37,563 nucleotides of DNA from JBAVVD01 sp049697115 (GTDB taxonomy: Bacteria; Acidobacteriota; Aminicenantia; Aminicenantales; UBA4085). The translations under genes and the position numbers were made by a program. The notes beneath the pieces were generated by a model. That model made no database searches, had not been told where the DNA came from, and saw only the letters and a program-made list of their open reading frames with translations. Every line of letters starts with the position of its first letter. Position 1 is the stretch's first letter. Shown here piece by piece: positions 7,158 to 15,900 of the stretch. The stretch spans positions 1-37,563 of the forward strand of contig JBAVVD010000044.1 in the NCBI GenBank assembly GCA_049697115.1, written 5' to 3'.

Positions 7158-7841
7158 ATGAAGCGACGGGAATTTTTTAAGATAACAGGCCTGGGTGGAG
7201 CCTTTGTTTTTATGAAAAATGCTCCCTCTTTAAAGGCCAGACCATTGAAGGAGGAGGATAAAATGCCTTATACGGCCAAGGATTATGCAAAGCTCATTGG
7301 GATGCAGGGGTTCAGTGAAACCCTTCTAAAAAATCATTTCACCCTCTATCAGGGGTACGTCACCAATACCAATAAGGTGCTCGACGCGCTGGCCCAGATG
7401 CTGAAAGAAGCAAAGACCGGCACGCCGGAGTATGCGGAATTAAAAAGGCGGCTCGGCTGGGAGTTTAACGGCATGCGTCTCCACGAGTTCTACTTTGAAA
7501 ACCTGGGCGGGAAGAGCGGAATCGATCCTAAAGGAAAATTAGCCGCAAGAATGGCCGGGGATTTCGGCAGCTATGAGGCATGGGAGAAAGACTTCAAGGC
7601 CACGGGCTCCCTGAGGGGAATCGGCTGGGCGGTGCTCTATCAGGATGTTTCCAGCAACAGGCTCATGAACTTCTGGATCAATGAACATGATGTCTCTCAT
7701 CCGGCCGGCGGCCAGCCCATTCTGGTCATGGATGTCTTTGAGCATGCCTTCATGCTGGACTACGGACTCAAACGGGCGGATTACATAGAGACGTTCTTTA
7801 AAAATATTGACTGGAAAGCGGCCGAATCAAGACTTAAGTAA
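7158..7841 (+). CDS. sodB: Fe/Mn superoxide dismutase with Tat-like leader
   Basis: This enzyme dismutates superoxide to oxygen and hydrogen peroxide. The SOD core begins at MPYTAKDYAKL. Metal ligands expected for Fe/Mn-SOD are visible as His in LLKNHFTLY, His in GMRLHEFYFENLGG, and Asp/His in MDVFEHAFMLDYG. The usual KHHQTYV is replaced by LYQGYV, as in divergent members. The 35-residue leader MKRREFFKITGLGGAFVF resembles a Tat signal and would export the enzyme. A GTG at 7143 is an alternative first start. None of the upstream starts has a ribosome binding site. However, an AGGAGGAGG (7249-7257) lies 5 nt before an internal ATG at 7263 that begins exactly at the SOD core. A cytoplasmic form (7263-7841, 192 residues) is therefore likely and may be the main product. 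Confidence 0.9.
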   Translation: MKRREFFKITGLGGAFVFMKNAPSLKARPLKEEDKMPYTAKDYAKLIGMQGFSETLLKNHFTLYQGYVTNTNKVLDALAQMLKEAKTGTPEYAELKRRLGWEFNGMRLHEFYFENLGGKSGIDPKGKLAARMAGDFGSYEAWEKDFKATGSLRGIGWAVLYQDVSSNRLMNFWINEHDVSHPAGGQPILVMDVFEHAFMLDYGLKRADYIETFFKNIDWKAAESRLK

Positions 7842-7902
7842 GTAAGCGCCTGTTCTCTATTTGGATAGTCCGATAGAGCCCGGCTGCAGGGAGGTTCAAT
7901 CC

Positions 7903-8964
7903 ATGTCCAAGTCAGCGGAGAGAAGATCAAAAAAAGCCGGCCTTCCGCCCGGAAGCCTTGTTCATGTGGGGAAAAGAAGGGTTGAGAAGGCCAAAATTAC
8001 GGTTATCGATTATGATGAAGGGCACCTGGAAGAGAAAGAGGCTCAGAAAGTCGAGGAGTGTTTCCCTTACAAAGACACGCCCACTGTGACCTGGATCAAC
8101 ATCTCCGGTCTTCATGATGTTGAAATTATTGAAAAGCTCGGCGCCCAATTTGGCCTCCATCCCCTTATCCTCGAAGATATTTTGAATACGGGACAGAGGC
8201 CGAAGATGGAAGACTTCGGAGACTATATCTATCTGGTCGTAAGGATGTTTTCCCCAAGCGAGACAAATCAGGAGAAAATGGAGCAGGTAAGCCTGATTCT
8301 GGGTCCCGATTTTGTAATTTCCTTGCTTGAGAGCGAGAGCCAAATCTTCGAGCCCGTTAAAGAGAGAATCCGGAAAGGAAAAGGCCGGATCCGGAAAATG
8401 GCTTCCGACTACCTGGCCTATGCGCTCGTAGACGCCATTGTGGACAGCTATTTTTTCATTCTTGAGAGGCTCGGCGAAAGGATCGAGCTTCTTGAAGATG
8501 AGCTCTTGTCCAGTCCTCAAGCGGCGACTATGCGGCAGATTCACCAGTTCAAAGGCGTGATGATTTACCTGCGGAAGTCGGTCTGGCCGCTCAGAGAGGT
8601 CATCAACAATTTGCAGCGGGGGGAATCGAAGCTCATAAAGAGCTCAACCCAGATATACCTCAGGGATATTTATGACCACACCATTCAGGTCATTGACACA
8701 ATCGAAACGTATCGCGACATGCTTTCAGGGATGCTCGACACCTACATCTCAAGCCTCAGCAACCGGATGAACGAAGTGATGAAGATACTGACAATCATTG
8801 CCACCATCTTCATCCCGCTGACTTTTATTGCCGGGATTTATGGCATGAATTTTAAATTCATGCCGGAGCTTGAGTGGCGCTGGGGGTATTTCATGATTTG
8901 GGGAATCATGGCGGTGGTTGCCCTTATCATGGTGGTCTATTTTAAAAGGAAAAGATGGCTCTAG
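7903..8964 (+). CDS. corA: CorA-type magnesium/cobalt transporter
   Basis: This channel-like transporter imports Mg2+ (and Co2+ or Ni2+) across the inner membrane as a pentamer. The 353-residue protein has the long N-terminal cytoplasmic domain, the HPLILEDILN segment near residue 90, the extended helix and two C-terminal membrane helices. The signature YGMN follows the first of these (FIPLTFIAGIYGMNF), and the C-terminus is basic (KRKRWL). The ATG at 7903 has a GGGAGG ribosome binding site. An upstream in-frame TTG at 7861 would add 14 residues without a site and is rejected. It lies 61 bp after the SOD gene. Ion selectivity cannot be read from the sequence. Confidence 0.93.
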   Translation: MSKSAERRSKKAGLPPGSLVHVGKRRVEKAKITVIDYDEGHLEEKEAQKVEECFPYKDTPTVTWINISGLHDVEIIEKLGAQFGLHPLILEDILNTGQRPKMEDFGDYIYLVVRMFSPSETNQEKMEQVSLILGPDFVISLLESESQIFEPVKERIRKGKGRIRKMASDYLAYALVDAIVDSYFFILERLGERIELLEDELLSSPQAATMRQIHQFKGVMIYLRKSVWPLREVINNLQRGESKLIKSSTQIYLRDIYDHTIQVIDTIETYRDMLSGMLDTYISSLSNRMNEVMKILTIIATIFIPLTFIAGIYGMNFKFMPELEWRWGYFMIWGIMAVVALIMVVYFKRKRWL

Positions 8965-9033
8965 GGATATGAATTCCTCCGCCGCCGTGATGACTAGGAT
9001 CTGTAATAGAGCAGATCTTATCTCGGCATATCC
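8965..9033 (+). other. Nested hairpins in the corA-lapA gap
   Basis: GGATATG (8965-8971) pairs with CATATCC (9027-9033), enclosing a second perfect pair, GATCTG (8998-9003) with CAGATC (9012-9017). It starts right at the corA stop. It has no T-tract, so it is more likely an mRNA-processing or leader structure than a terminator. Confidence 0.35.
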
Positions 9034-9066
9034 TCCCATGGAGCATAAATTTTAAGGAGGGTCTTC

Positions 9067-9279
9067 ATGAAAACAAAGTGGATAGTCATTCTCATTTTTC
9101 TGGTCCTCTTGGCGATCCTTCTAATTCAGAATAGGGAGATTGTCACCTTCCGGCTGTTTTTCTGGAAAATCGCCATGTCTCAGGTTATTCTTGTGCCGAT
9201 AGCGATGTTTGTCGGTTTTGTTGTCGGCTTCCTCCTGGCAAGGTTAAGAAAAGACATCCCCAAGCTGAAAATAAAATAG
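9067..9279 (+). CDS. LapA-domain small membrane protein
   Basis: The 70-residue protein has two hydrophobic helices (residues about 4-21 and 38-60) joined by QNREIVTFRLFFWKIAMS, the LapA/YciS (DUF1049) pattern. In E. coli the LapA homologue helps regulate lipopolysaccharide assembly. The tail RLRKDIPKLKIK is basic and cytoplasmic. It starts behind AAGGAGG. The DUF502 membrane protein gene follows 24 bp later and is probably in the same transcript. Function in this organism is inferred from the family only. Confidence 0.8.
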   Translation: MKTKWIVILIFLVLLAILLIQNREIVTFRLFFWKIAMSQVILVPIAMFVGFVVGFLLARLRKDIPKLKIK

Positions 9280-9303
9280 TCGGAGGGAGATCGGTTTGAT
9301 CAC

Positions 9304-9900
9304 ATGAGGAAAATTTTCAAGCACATTAGGATTTATATTTTCCGGGGCCTGCTGGCCGTGATCCCCCTGGCCCTCACATTTCTTGTCGTCCGCTTTTTGT
9401 ATCTGGCTGTAGACCAGAAGGTGGCGGGACTCATCGAGGGTTTTATTGGCTTCCGGATTCCAGGGCTCGGCCTGCTGTTGGTTCTGATTATCCTTTATCT
9501 GCTCGGCCTTGCGGCCAGTAATTGGGCGGGGAAGCGGATATTCAGCCTGATCGAGCGGGCCACAAAACGCATCCCTCTGATTAAGACCATCTATCAGTTG
9601 GGCCTGAAGCTCGGAACGGCGCTCTCCATGCCGGAAAAACAGGCTTTTAAAAAGGCCGTGATGGTTGAGCATTTCAGGCCGGGCATCTGGTCGATCGGTT
9701 TTGTAACCGGCGCTGTCACCGACCGGAAAAAAGACGGAGAGACGCTTTTAAAGTTATTCATTCCCACGGCGCCCAATCCCACATCAGGATTCATGATTAT
9801 TGTGAGGGAATCTCAGGTGAGGGAGCTGGGCTGGAGTATCACTGAGGCCATGAATGCCATCATCTCGGGCGGGATTATCGGCCCCAAGGAGATCGAGTGA
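9304..9900 (+). CDS. DUF502 family membrane protein
   Basis: The 198-residue protein has two N-terminal membrane helices (residues about 11-32 and 55-72) followed by a soluble C-terminal domain. That domain contains the family-typical RIPLIKTIYQLGLKLGTAL, a G-rich strand, and the IPTAPNPTSGFMIIV motif, then a C-terminal segment with SGGIIGP. DUF502 proteins have no established biochemical role. It follows a LapA-like gene (24-bp gap), with GGAGGGAG upstream of the ATG. The gene faces the oppositely oriented nitroreductase across 54 bp that hold no obvious terminator. Confidence 0.85.
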   Translation: MRKIFKHIRIYIFRGLLAVIPLALTFLVVRFLYLAVDQKVAGLIEGFIGFRIPGLGLLLVLIILYLLGLAASNWAGKRIFSLIERATKRIPLIKTIYQLGLKLGTALSMPEKQAFKKAVMVEHFRPGIWSIGFVTGAVTDRKKDGETLLKLFIPTAPNPTSGFMIIVRESQVRELGWSITEAMNAIISGGIIGPKEIE

Positions 9901-9954
9901 GAAGCCTGCCTGGAACTTTTTTGCAGCGTTCTCTTCACGTAGAGGGCGGTAACT

Positions 9955-10674
9955 TCATGGGCGGCCGACACTCGTCATGTAGATAACACTCTCTTTCACC
10001 CCGTCAACTCCGATGAGGGCGTTGATTTCATCATCGTAGAGGGCGCCGATCTGGCAGGTCCCGAGCCCAAGGGCCACGGCGGCCAGCGCGAGGTTTTGGG
10101 CGATGTGGCCGGCATCCAGATAGACATAGCGGTAGGTCCTTTCACGGTATCTCCGCTTTGACCTCTCAAATACGGCTGTCCAGATAAAGAGGACATTGGC
10201 CGAGGCGATAAAATCCTGGTCGAGAGAGGCTTTTGCAAAGGACGCGCCGAAGTGGCCGCCTCTGATCGGCTCGAGAGCGTGGACCTGGACAGAATATTGA
10301 TAGATACCGGGCGAAATTCCATCCACTCGGAATATTCCCAGGTAGGTTTCCACAGGATAAAGGGCTCCTGCAGAGGGCGCAGCCCGAAGCCCGAATCCGC
10401 CGGCTTTTTTTGTGATTCCCTGAGAGGCCCAGAGCATCTGAGAGAGCATCTCTTTGGTCAGGGATCCTTCTGTGTAATTCCTGATACTGCGACGCTTTAT
10501 CATGGCCTCCCAGAGAGGCATTCCGCCTTCAGTTTCAGGAGGCTCTAATTTTACCTTCGTCAGTTGTGAACTCTCTTCTTTAGATTTCTCAGGACGCAGG
10601 GCATAATCGCTCGATATCCTTCCGCGATGATATTTTGTCTCTTTTTGAAAATTATCTCCGATTCCCTCTTTCAT
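9955..10674 (-). CDS. SagB-type nitroreductase/dehydrogenase
   Basis: This is an FMN-dependent nitroreductase-fold oxidoreductase of the SagB/ThcOx group, which in some pathways oxidises azolines of peptides to azoles. The 239-residue protein shows IKRRSIRNYTEG (phosphate/FMN binding), the LRAAPSAGALYPVE motif diagnostic for the SagB group, YLDAGHIAQNLALAAVALGLGTCQIGAL and a C-terminal MTSVGRP. Start choice: ATG at 10674 with GAGG five bases upstream; a GTG at 10680 is also in frame. It begins one base after the stop of the serine hydrolase-TPR gene, so the two are in one operon. No YcaO or peptide precursor gene is seen nearby, so azole synthesis is not supported here and the substrate is unknown. 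Confidence 0.88.
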   Translation of the reverse strand: MKEGIGDNFQKETKYHRGRISSDYALRPEKSKEESSQLTKVKLEPPETEGGMPLWEAMIKRRSIRNYTEGSLTKEMLSQMLWASQGITKKAGGFGLRAAPSAGALYPVETYLGIFRVDGISPGIYQYSVQVHALEPIRGGHFGASFAKASLDQDFIASANVLFIWTAVFERSKRRYRERTYRYVYLDAGHIAQNLALAAVALGLGTCQIGALYDDEINALIGVDGVKESVIYMTSVGRP

Positions 10675-10681
10675 TTTCACC

Positions 10682-12814
10682 TCATTTATTTTTCTCGATT
10701 TCCTTTAGCTTGATCTTCGCGCTTTCCAGGCCAGGGTTGATTTCCAATGCTTTTCGGTAAAATTCAGCGGCTTTTTCTTTCTCCCCGGCCAGTAAAAACA
10801 TATTCCCGACTTCGACTGCGAGATTGGCCTCCCGGGGATAAAAGTCCAGAGTGATGAGTCCCAGGGCCAACCGTTCTTTCCATTTCTTGGCCCTGGCCAG
10901 CCGGTTCCGGAGTGCGTTCAAACGGCTCAGGCTGACAAGCGTGTGATCCGGATCGAGCGAGAATGCCTTGTTGTAGTTTTCTCGGGCGGCGTCTGTGTTT
11001 CCTGTCCGGATATGGGCTTCCCCGAGCGATGCATAAGGAACCGGAGAAACCGGATAGAGGTCACGGCAGATATAGAGAATCCGGAAAGTCTTAACGGGAT
11101 CATTTTTCTCAAGATAGCTCTGGGCCGCGCTGGCCATATCTTCCGAGAAATCCATGTAGAAGGAAGCCCCTGCAAAAGCGTTTTTTAGATTGGCTTCAAC
11201 CTCATTGAAGTCCGTGCCTGGCGTGATGGTCAGACCGCGGACATATTCCGTATACGCGGCTTTCCATTGCCGGTCCCATTTTTCAATCATGCGTTCGAAG
11301 CTTTTTGGGAAACGGAAGGCTTTTTTTATTCCCGGCCGAACCTTGCTCACCTGAATGTAATCGCGAAAAAATGCAGTCGGCCCTGTTTGATTGTAAATGC
11401 GGAGTTTTTCTTCGCCGAAGGCCTCCTTCAACGTTGAGGCCATGAAGGAGCCCACCTGAGTGAAGGCCTGGTTGGAGACAGGGTGGATTCCGGCCGTTGT
11501 CTTTTTTTTGGCCTCGCCGTAGTCCTTCTGCGCGAATTTCTCGTTGACACAGGAATGAAAATAAGCAAACGCCTGTTCCAGATCTTTTTGGCTTCTGGAT
11601 AGAATCTTGCCGTTCCAGTCATAGGAACTCAATCCATAAGAAAATGTCCATTCGCAGGCATTGGACAGGAGCTGCATGTTCCTGTCCGATACGTAGGCGG
11701 AGCCGTCCATGTCTTCCTCCAGGGCAAGTTCGGCCAATCTTTTCACATAGGGCATGAGATTGACGTTTTCCAGGTTGGCGGCGACGGCGAGGGCAAAATT
11801 CTCCGCAGGGAAGATTATTAAATGGGTTCGTGTCTCCGGCTGGGACCCGCCGTGGCTGCCCTGAAAATGGCCTTTCCACGGCCGAACCATCCACCCCATG
11901 CCGTAGCCGGTGAAATGTCCGCTGCGCAGGGCCAGGGAAGAAAACATTTGTTGACTCGTGTCTTCTTTGAGGAGTTCTCCCTTCATTATCCCCTGCGCAT
12001 ATTTCATGAGGTCCACAACCGCTGAGCGGGCGCCTCCACCGGCAAAACGGCTGGACACGTCCACGTATTCGGAATTTTTCAATTCATCCTCTAAAATTCT
12101 ATAACCTCTGACTCGGTTGGGAATGAGGTCAACGGGACTATCCATCCGTGAATTTTCCATGCCCAGGGGATCAAAGATATGTTTTTTTATGTAATCGCCG
12201 TAGGATTCTCCTGAAGCCTCCTCGATAACGGCGCCGAGAAGGTTGAATCCATAGGAGGAATAGTTGAAATTTGTCCCGGGTTCAGCCACCAGGTCGAAAT
12301 TCTGGAATATGGCCAAAGACTGTTTTGTATTCTTCGGCTCCTTGATGTGGCCTTCCAGAGCATCGTTTTTATAATGGCTGATGCCTCCCAGGTGGCCCAG
12401 AAGCTGGCGGACAGTCACCGGCCATTTTTTCCGGGGAAAATAGGGCACAGAGGTTTGGACCTCGGCATCCAGATGGATTTTCCCCGCTTCGACCAGCTGA
12501 AGAACAGCTACAGCCGTGATGGTCTTGGTGATGGAAGCCAGGCGGTAAGAGCTCTCCGGCCCGGCCGGAACCATGTTTTCGAGGTCAGAATAGCCATACC
12601 CTTTAGCCCAGATCAGGCCGCCTCTCATAAAGGCCACAGACAGGCCGGGGATTCTGTCAAGGGCCATTTGGCGGGCCACAAAATTGTCAAATTCAGGTAA
12701 AAATTCAGGGTCAGAAGATTGACGTAATAGATTGAGTTCAGTGCTCGCTCCTGAATAAACCAGGCCGAGAATAAGGATGGAAATAAAAAAAAGAGCCTTT
12801 ATTTTTGTTTTCAT
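10682..12814 (-). CDS. Secreted serine hydrolase (beta-lactamase fold) with C-terminal TPRs
   Basis: The 710-residue protein starts with a signal peptide (MKTKIKALFFISILILGLVY). A class C beta-lactamase/DD-peptidase-like domain spans about residues 40-380: Ser94-x-x-Lys97 (ASITK), a YSS at 185-187 where most relatives have YxN, and HGG at 321-323. The second half is helical, and the last 170 residues form tetratricopeptide repeats (FSLDPDHTLVSL, ALEINPGLESAK). The ATG at 12814 has GAGGAGG upstream; an ATG at 12844 is less likely. Family members act as penicillin-binding-like peptidases or esterases in the periplasm. The replaced Asn could alter activity. The substrate is unknown. A nitroreductase follows with almost no gap. 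Confidence 0.85.
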   Translation of the reverse strand: MKTKIKALFFISILILGLVYSGASTELNLLRQSSDPEFLPEFDNFVARQMALDRIPGLSVAFMRGGLIWAKGYGYSDLENMVPAGPESSYRLASITKTITAVAVLQLVEAGKIHLDAEVQTSVPYFPRKKWPVTVRQLLGHLGGISHYKNDALEGHIKEPKNTKQSLAIFQNFDLVAEPGTNFNYSSYGFNLLGAVIEEASGESYGDYIKKHIFDPLGMENSRMDSPVDLIPNRVRGYRILEDELKNSEYVDVSSRFAGGGARSAVVDLMKYAQGIMKGELLKEDTSQQMFSSLALRSGHFTGYGMGWMVRPWKGHFQGSHGGSQPETRTHLIIFPAENFALAVAANLENVNLMPYVKRLAELALEEDMDGSAYVSDRNMQLLSNACEWTFSYGLSSYDWNGKILSRSQKDLEQAFAYFHSCVNEKFAQKDYGEAKKKTTAGIHPVSNQAFTQVGSFMASTLKEAFGEEKLRIYNQTGPTAFFRDYIQVSKVRPGIKKAFRFPKSFERMIEKWDRQWKAAYTEYVRGLTITPGTDFNEVEANLKNAFAGASFYMDFSEDMASAAQSYLEKNDPVKTFRILYICRDLYPVSPVPYASLGEAHIRTGNTDAARENYNKAFSLDPDHTLVSLSRLNALRNRLARAKKWKERLALGLITLDFYPREANLAVEVGNMFLLAGEKEKAAEFYRKALEINPGLESAKIKLKEIEKNK

Positions 12815-12952
12815 CCGGCCTCCTCGAAGAGAAGTAGAGTCCATGAAATATTTTTTCCCAGTTCTTCGGTGAGTAGCTTATACCAGGAGAAAGAATGGAG
12901 TCAATGGATGTCCCCTCTGACCGTCTAACGCTTAAAAATTTCTGTCGGCTTC

Positions 12953-15900
12953 TTACGCTGCGCTTACGGATGCTCTTTTGTTGCCGTTGACGACTCGATC
13001 AATGGTATCCATCAAATGGGCCAGCTTTAGAGGCTTGGAAAGATATTCGTCCATGCCCACCGCCAGGCACCGCTCGCGGTCTCCTTTCATGGCGTGGGCG
13101 GTCATGGCAACGATCGGGATATGCGAACCTGTTTTTTCTTCTTTTTTACGGATGGCCTTTGTGGCGTCAAGACCGTCCATTTTAGGCATCTGAACATCCA
13201 TCAGTATGAGGTCAAAATTTGCATTTTTTAGAGCCGAAAGAACTTCACGGCCATTATTGGCTACCATCACCTTATGTCCCTGTTTGTTCAGGACGAGGAT
13301 GGTTACTTTCTGGTTAATCAGATTGTCTTCAGCCAGCAGAATGTTTAATGGTCTCTTATGTTCCTTAATGGAATGTTTGGTGATCAAGTCAGACTGATCC
13401 TGTGGGGAGGGCTTCGCGCTCAGAGAGAGCATAATGGCGTCCAGAAGATCGGACTGTTTAATCGGCTTGGTGAGATAGGCCGAGATGCCGAGCTTTCGGC
13501 AGCGGCTCGCGTCTCCGCGCATTCCTACAGAAGTGAGCATCATGATGATCGGATTGGCCAGTGTCGGATCATGCTTGATTTTTGCGGCCAGCGTAAAGCC
13601 GTCCATCTCGGGCATTTGGGCATCAAGGAGGATTAAAGTAAAGGGCCGTCCTTCTTTCTTTGCCCGTCTCATCAAGCTTAAGGCTTCCTTTCCGCTGGCT
13701 GCCTCAACGGGGTCCATTTTCCAGTTGGTGAGTATTGCCTTGAGGATTTTTCTGTTGGTGGCATTATCATCGACGATCAAAACAGAGAGGTCTCTTAAAT
13801 CCTCAAGTCTTGTCCGTTCACGCTTTTTGGCTTTGTGCTTTGCCAGTCCGAAAGAAATAGTAAAGTAGAACGTACTCCCCTTTCCCAGTTCGCTTTCGAC
13901 CCAGACCTTTCCGCCCATGAGCTCAACGAGCTTGTAACAGATGGACAATCCCAGGCCAGAGCCTCCGTAGTTCCGCGTCATGGAGCTGTCCGCTTGAGTG
14001 AAAACGTCGAATATCAACTGCTGCTTTGCTTTGGGAATGCCGATACCTGTGTCGGAGACAGTGAAAAGAATGTCGACACTCTCATCGGTCCGGGATTCCT
14101 CTTTCACGGAAATAATAACCTCACCTTTGTCCGTGAATTTAATGGAGTTGCCGACGAGGTTGATCAGTATTTGTCTCAGCCGGCTCGGATCTCCAAGCAC
14201 TCTCTCTGTCAGCTCTGAGGATATATGAGCGGCCAGCTCCAGTCCCTTTTTATGGGCCTGAAGGGCCAGCAGGGAAACCGTATCTTCGATGCAGTCGCGG
14301 AGGCTGAAGGGAATATTCTCGAGATCGATCTTTTTCGCTTCGATTTTTGAAAAATCCAGGATGTCGTTGATGAGATTCATGAGCACATGAGCGGATTCTG
14401 ATATGGAACTCAGATAATCGCTTTGTTCCGGAGACAAATTCGTCTGGAGGCAAAGCTCGGTCATGCCGATAATGCCGTTCATCGGCGTCCGGATTTCATG
14501 ACTCATGTTGGCCAGAAATTCCCCCTTGGCCACGTTGGCCGTTTTCGCCTGTTCACGGGCCACGACAAGCTCTGTGACATCGATCAGGTTGATCAAGAGC
14601 CCGTCATAGGCGTTGTCCCTGTAAATGGGTTGATAACGGTAAACGGTTTCCATATGGCCGAACGGCTTCTGGACCACTACAGGAGGGGAATTTGGATTTT
14701 CTTTGAACTGCCGGATGATTTCCCTCAGCTTCTCCCTGTCCTCTTTCAACTTCACGCTGAAAATGTTTTTGCCCAGAACTTCGGATTTCTTTTTATTGAT
14801 AAGCTTCAAGGTATATTCGTTGACTTCGATGACCCGGTTCTGATTGTTGATGAAGATAAAACCTTCCTCCATCCCGGAGATCATACCGGAGAGTTTGGCG
14901 GCTTCCTTTTGGAGGGCCTCTTCGTACCGTTTTCGCTCGGTGATATCCGTGTAGACAAAGACCACACCTTCCAGTTTGTTTCCTACCTTAATCGGAGATC
15001 CAGCCAGAATGACGTTGATGGGGGTGCCGTCTTTTCGGTAACGGATTGTTTCCCGGGAAGGAATATTGTCACCGGCCAGGGTCATTTTCGTAAATCCTTC
15101 GGCTTCTGTGAGGACATCGGGTCGGGCCACGATGGCATCGATATTTTTACCGAGCACTTCGACTTGTTTATAGCCGAAAATCTTTTCTGCGCCGGGATTC
15201 CATCCGGTAATATGATGGGAAGCGTCAACGGTGACGATGGCATTGGGAGTGTCGTGAAAAACAGAAGCAAAATATTTTTGTCGCTTTTCAAGTTCTTCTT
15301 CGGCGCGCTTGCGCTCGGTGATGTCGCGGTAGATCGCGTAGAGAGATTCAAGCTGGCCGTCGATAATGATCGGGGAGATTAGAAGCGAGACATAGATTAA
15401 TGTTCCGTCCTTGCGCCGGCGGACAGTTTCGGTGGCCAATTTTTTGCCCGTGCCCGCTTTTTGTGTGATATCCCAGGCATTTTCGCGGGAATCCTTTGGT
15501 GCGATGAGATTATCGATGAGCTGGCCCATGGCCTCTTTGGCCGAATAGCCGAACATTTGCGTGAATTCCGGATTGATGCGAAGCACATGGCCTTTTTTAT
15601 CCGTGACAACAATCGCTTCCTGGGCACTGTCGAAGAGCTGGTCCAGATAGGCCTTCTCCTTCTTGACCTTATCCCGCTCCTGGCGGAGCTCTTCCTCCTG
15701 TTGCTTCTCATCGATTATATAGGCAATATAGTTGGCTATGGACTGGAGGACCGCGACATCATCTTTGCTGAATGTGTTAAGCTTTTCACTCTGGATATCG
15801 ATGACTCCCACCAGTTGCCCTTTGACCAGCAATGGAATAATGAGCTCAGATTTAGTCTGCGAGATTAAGGATAAATAGCCCGGCTCTTTAGAGACATCAT

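Noticed and set aside
14423..15382. 319-codon + strand frame inside the hybrid kinase
   Set aside because: It is antisense to the well-conserved PAS and kinase domains; composition is that of a codon-bias shadow.
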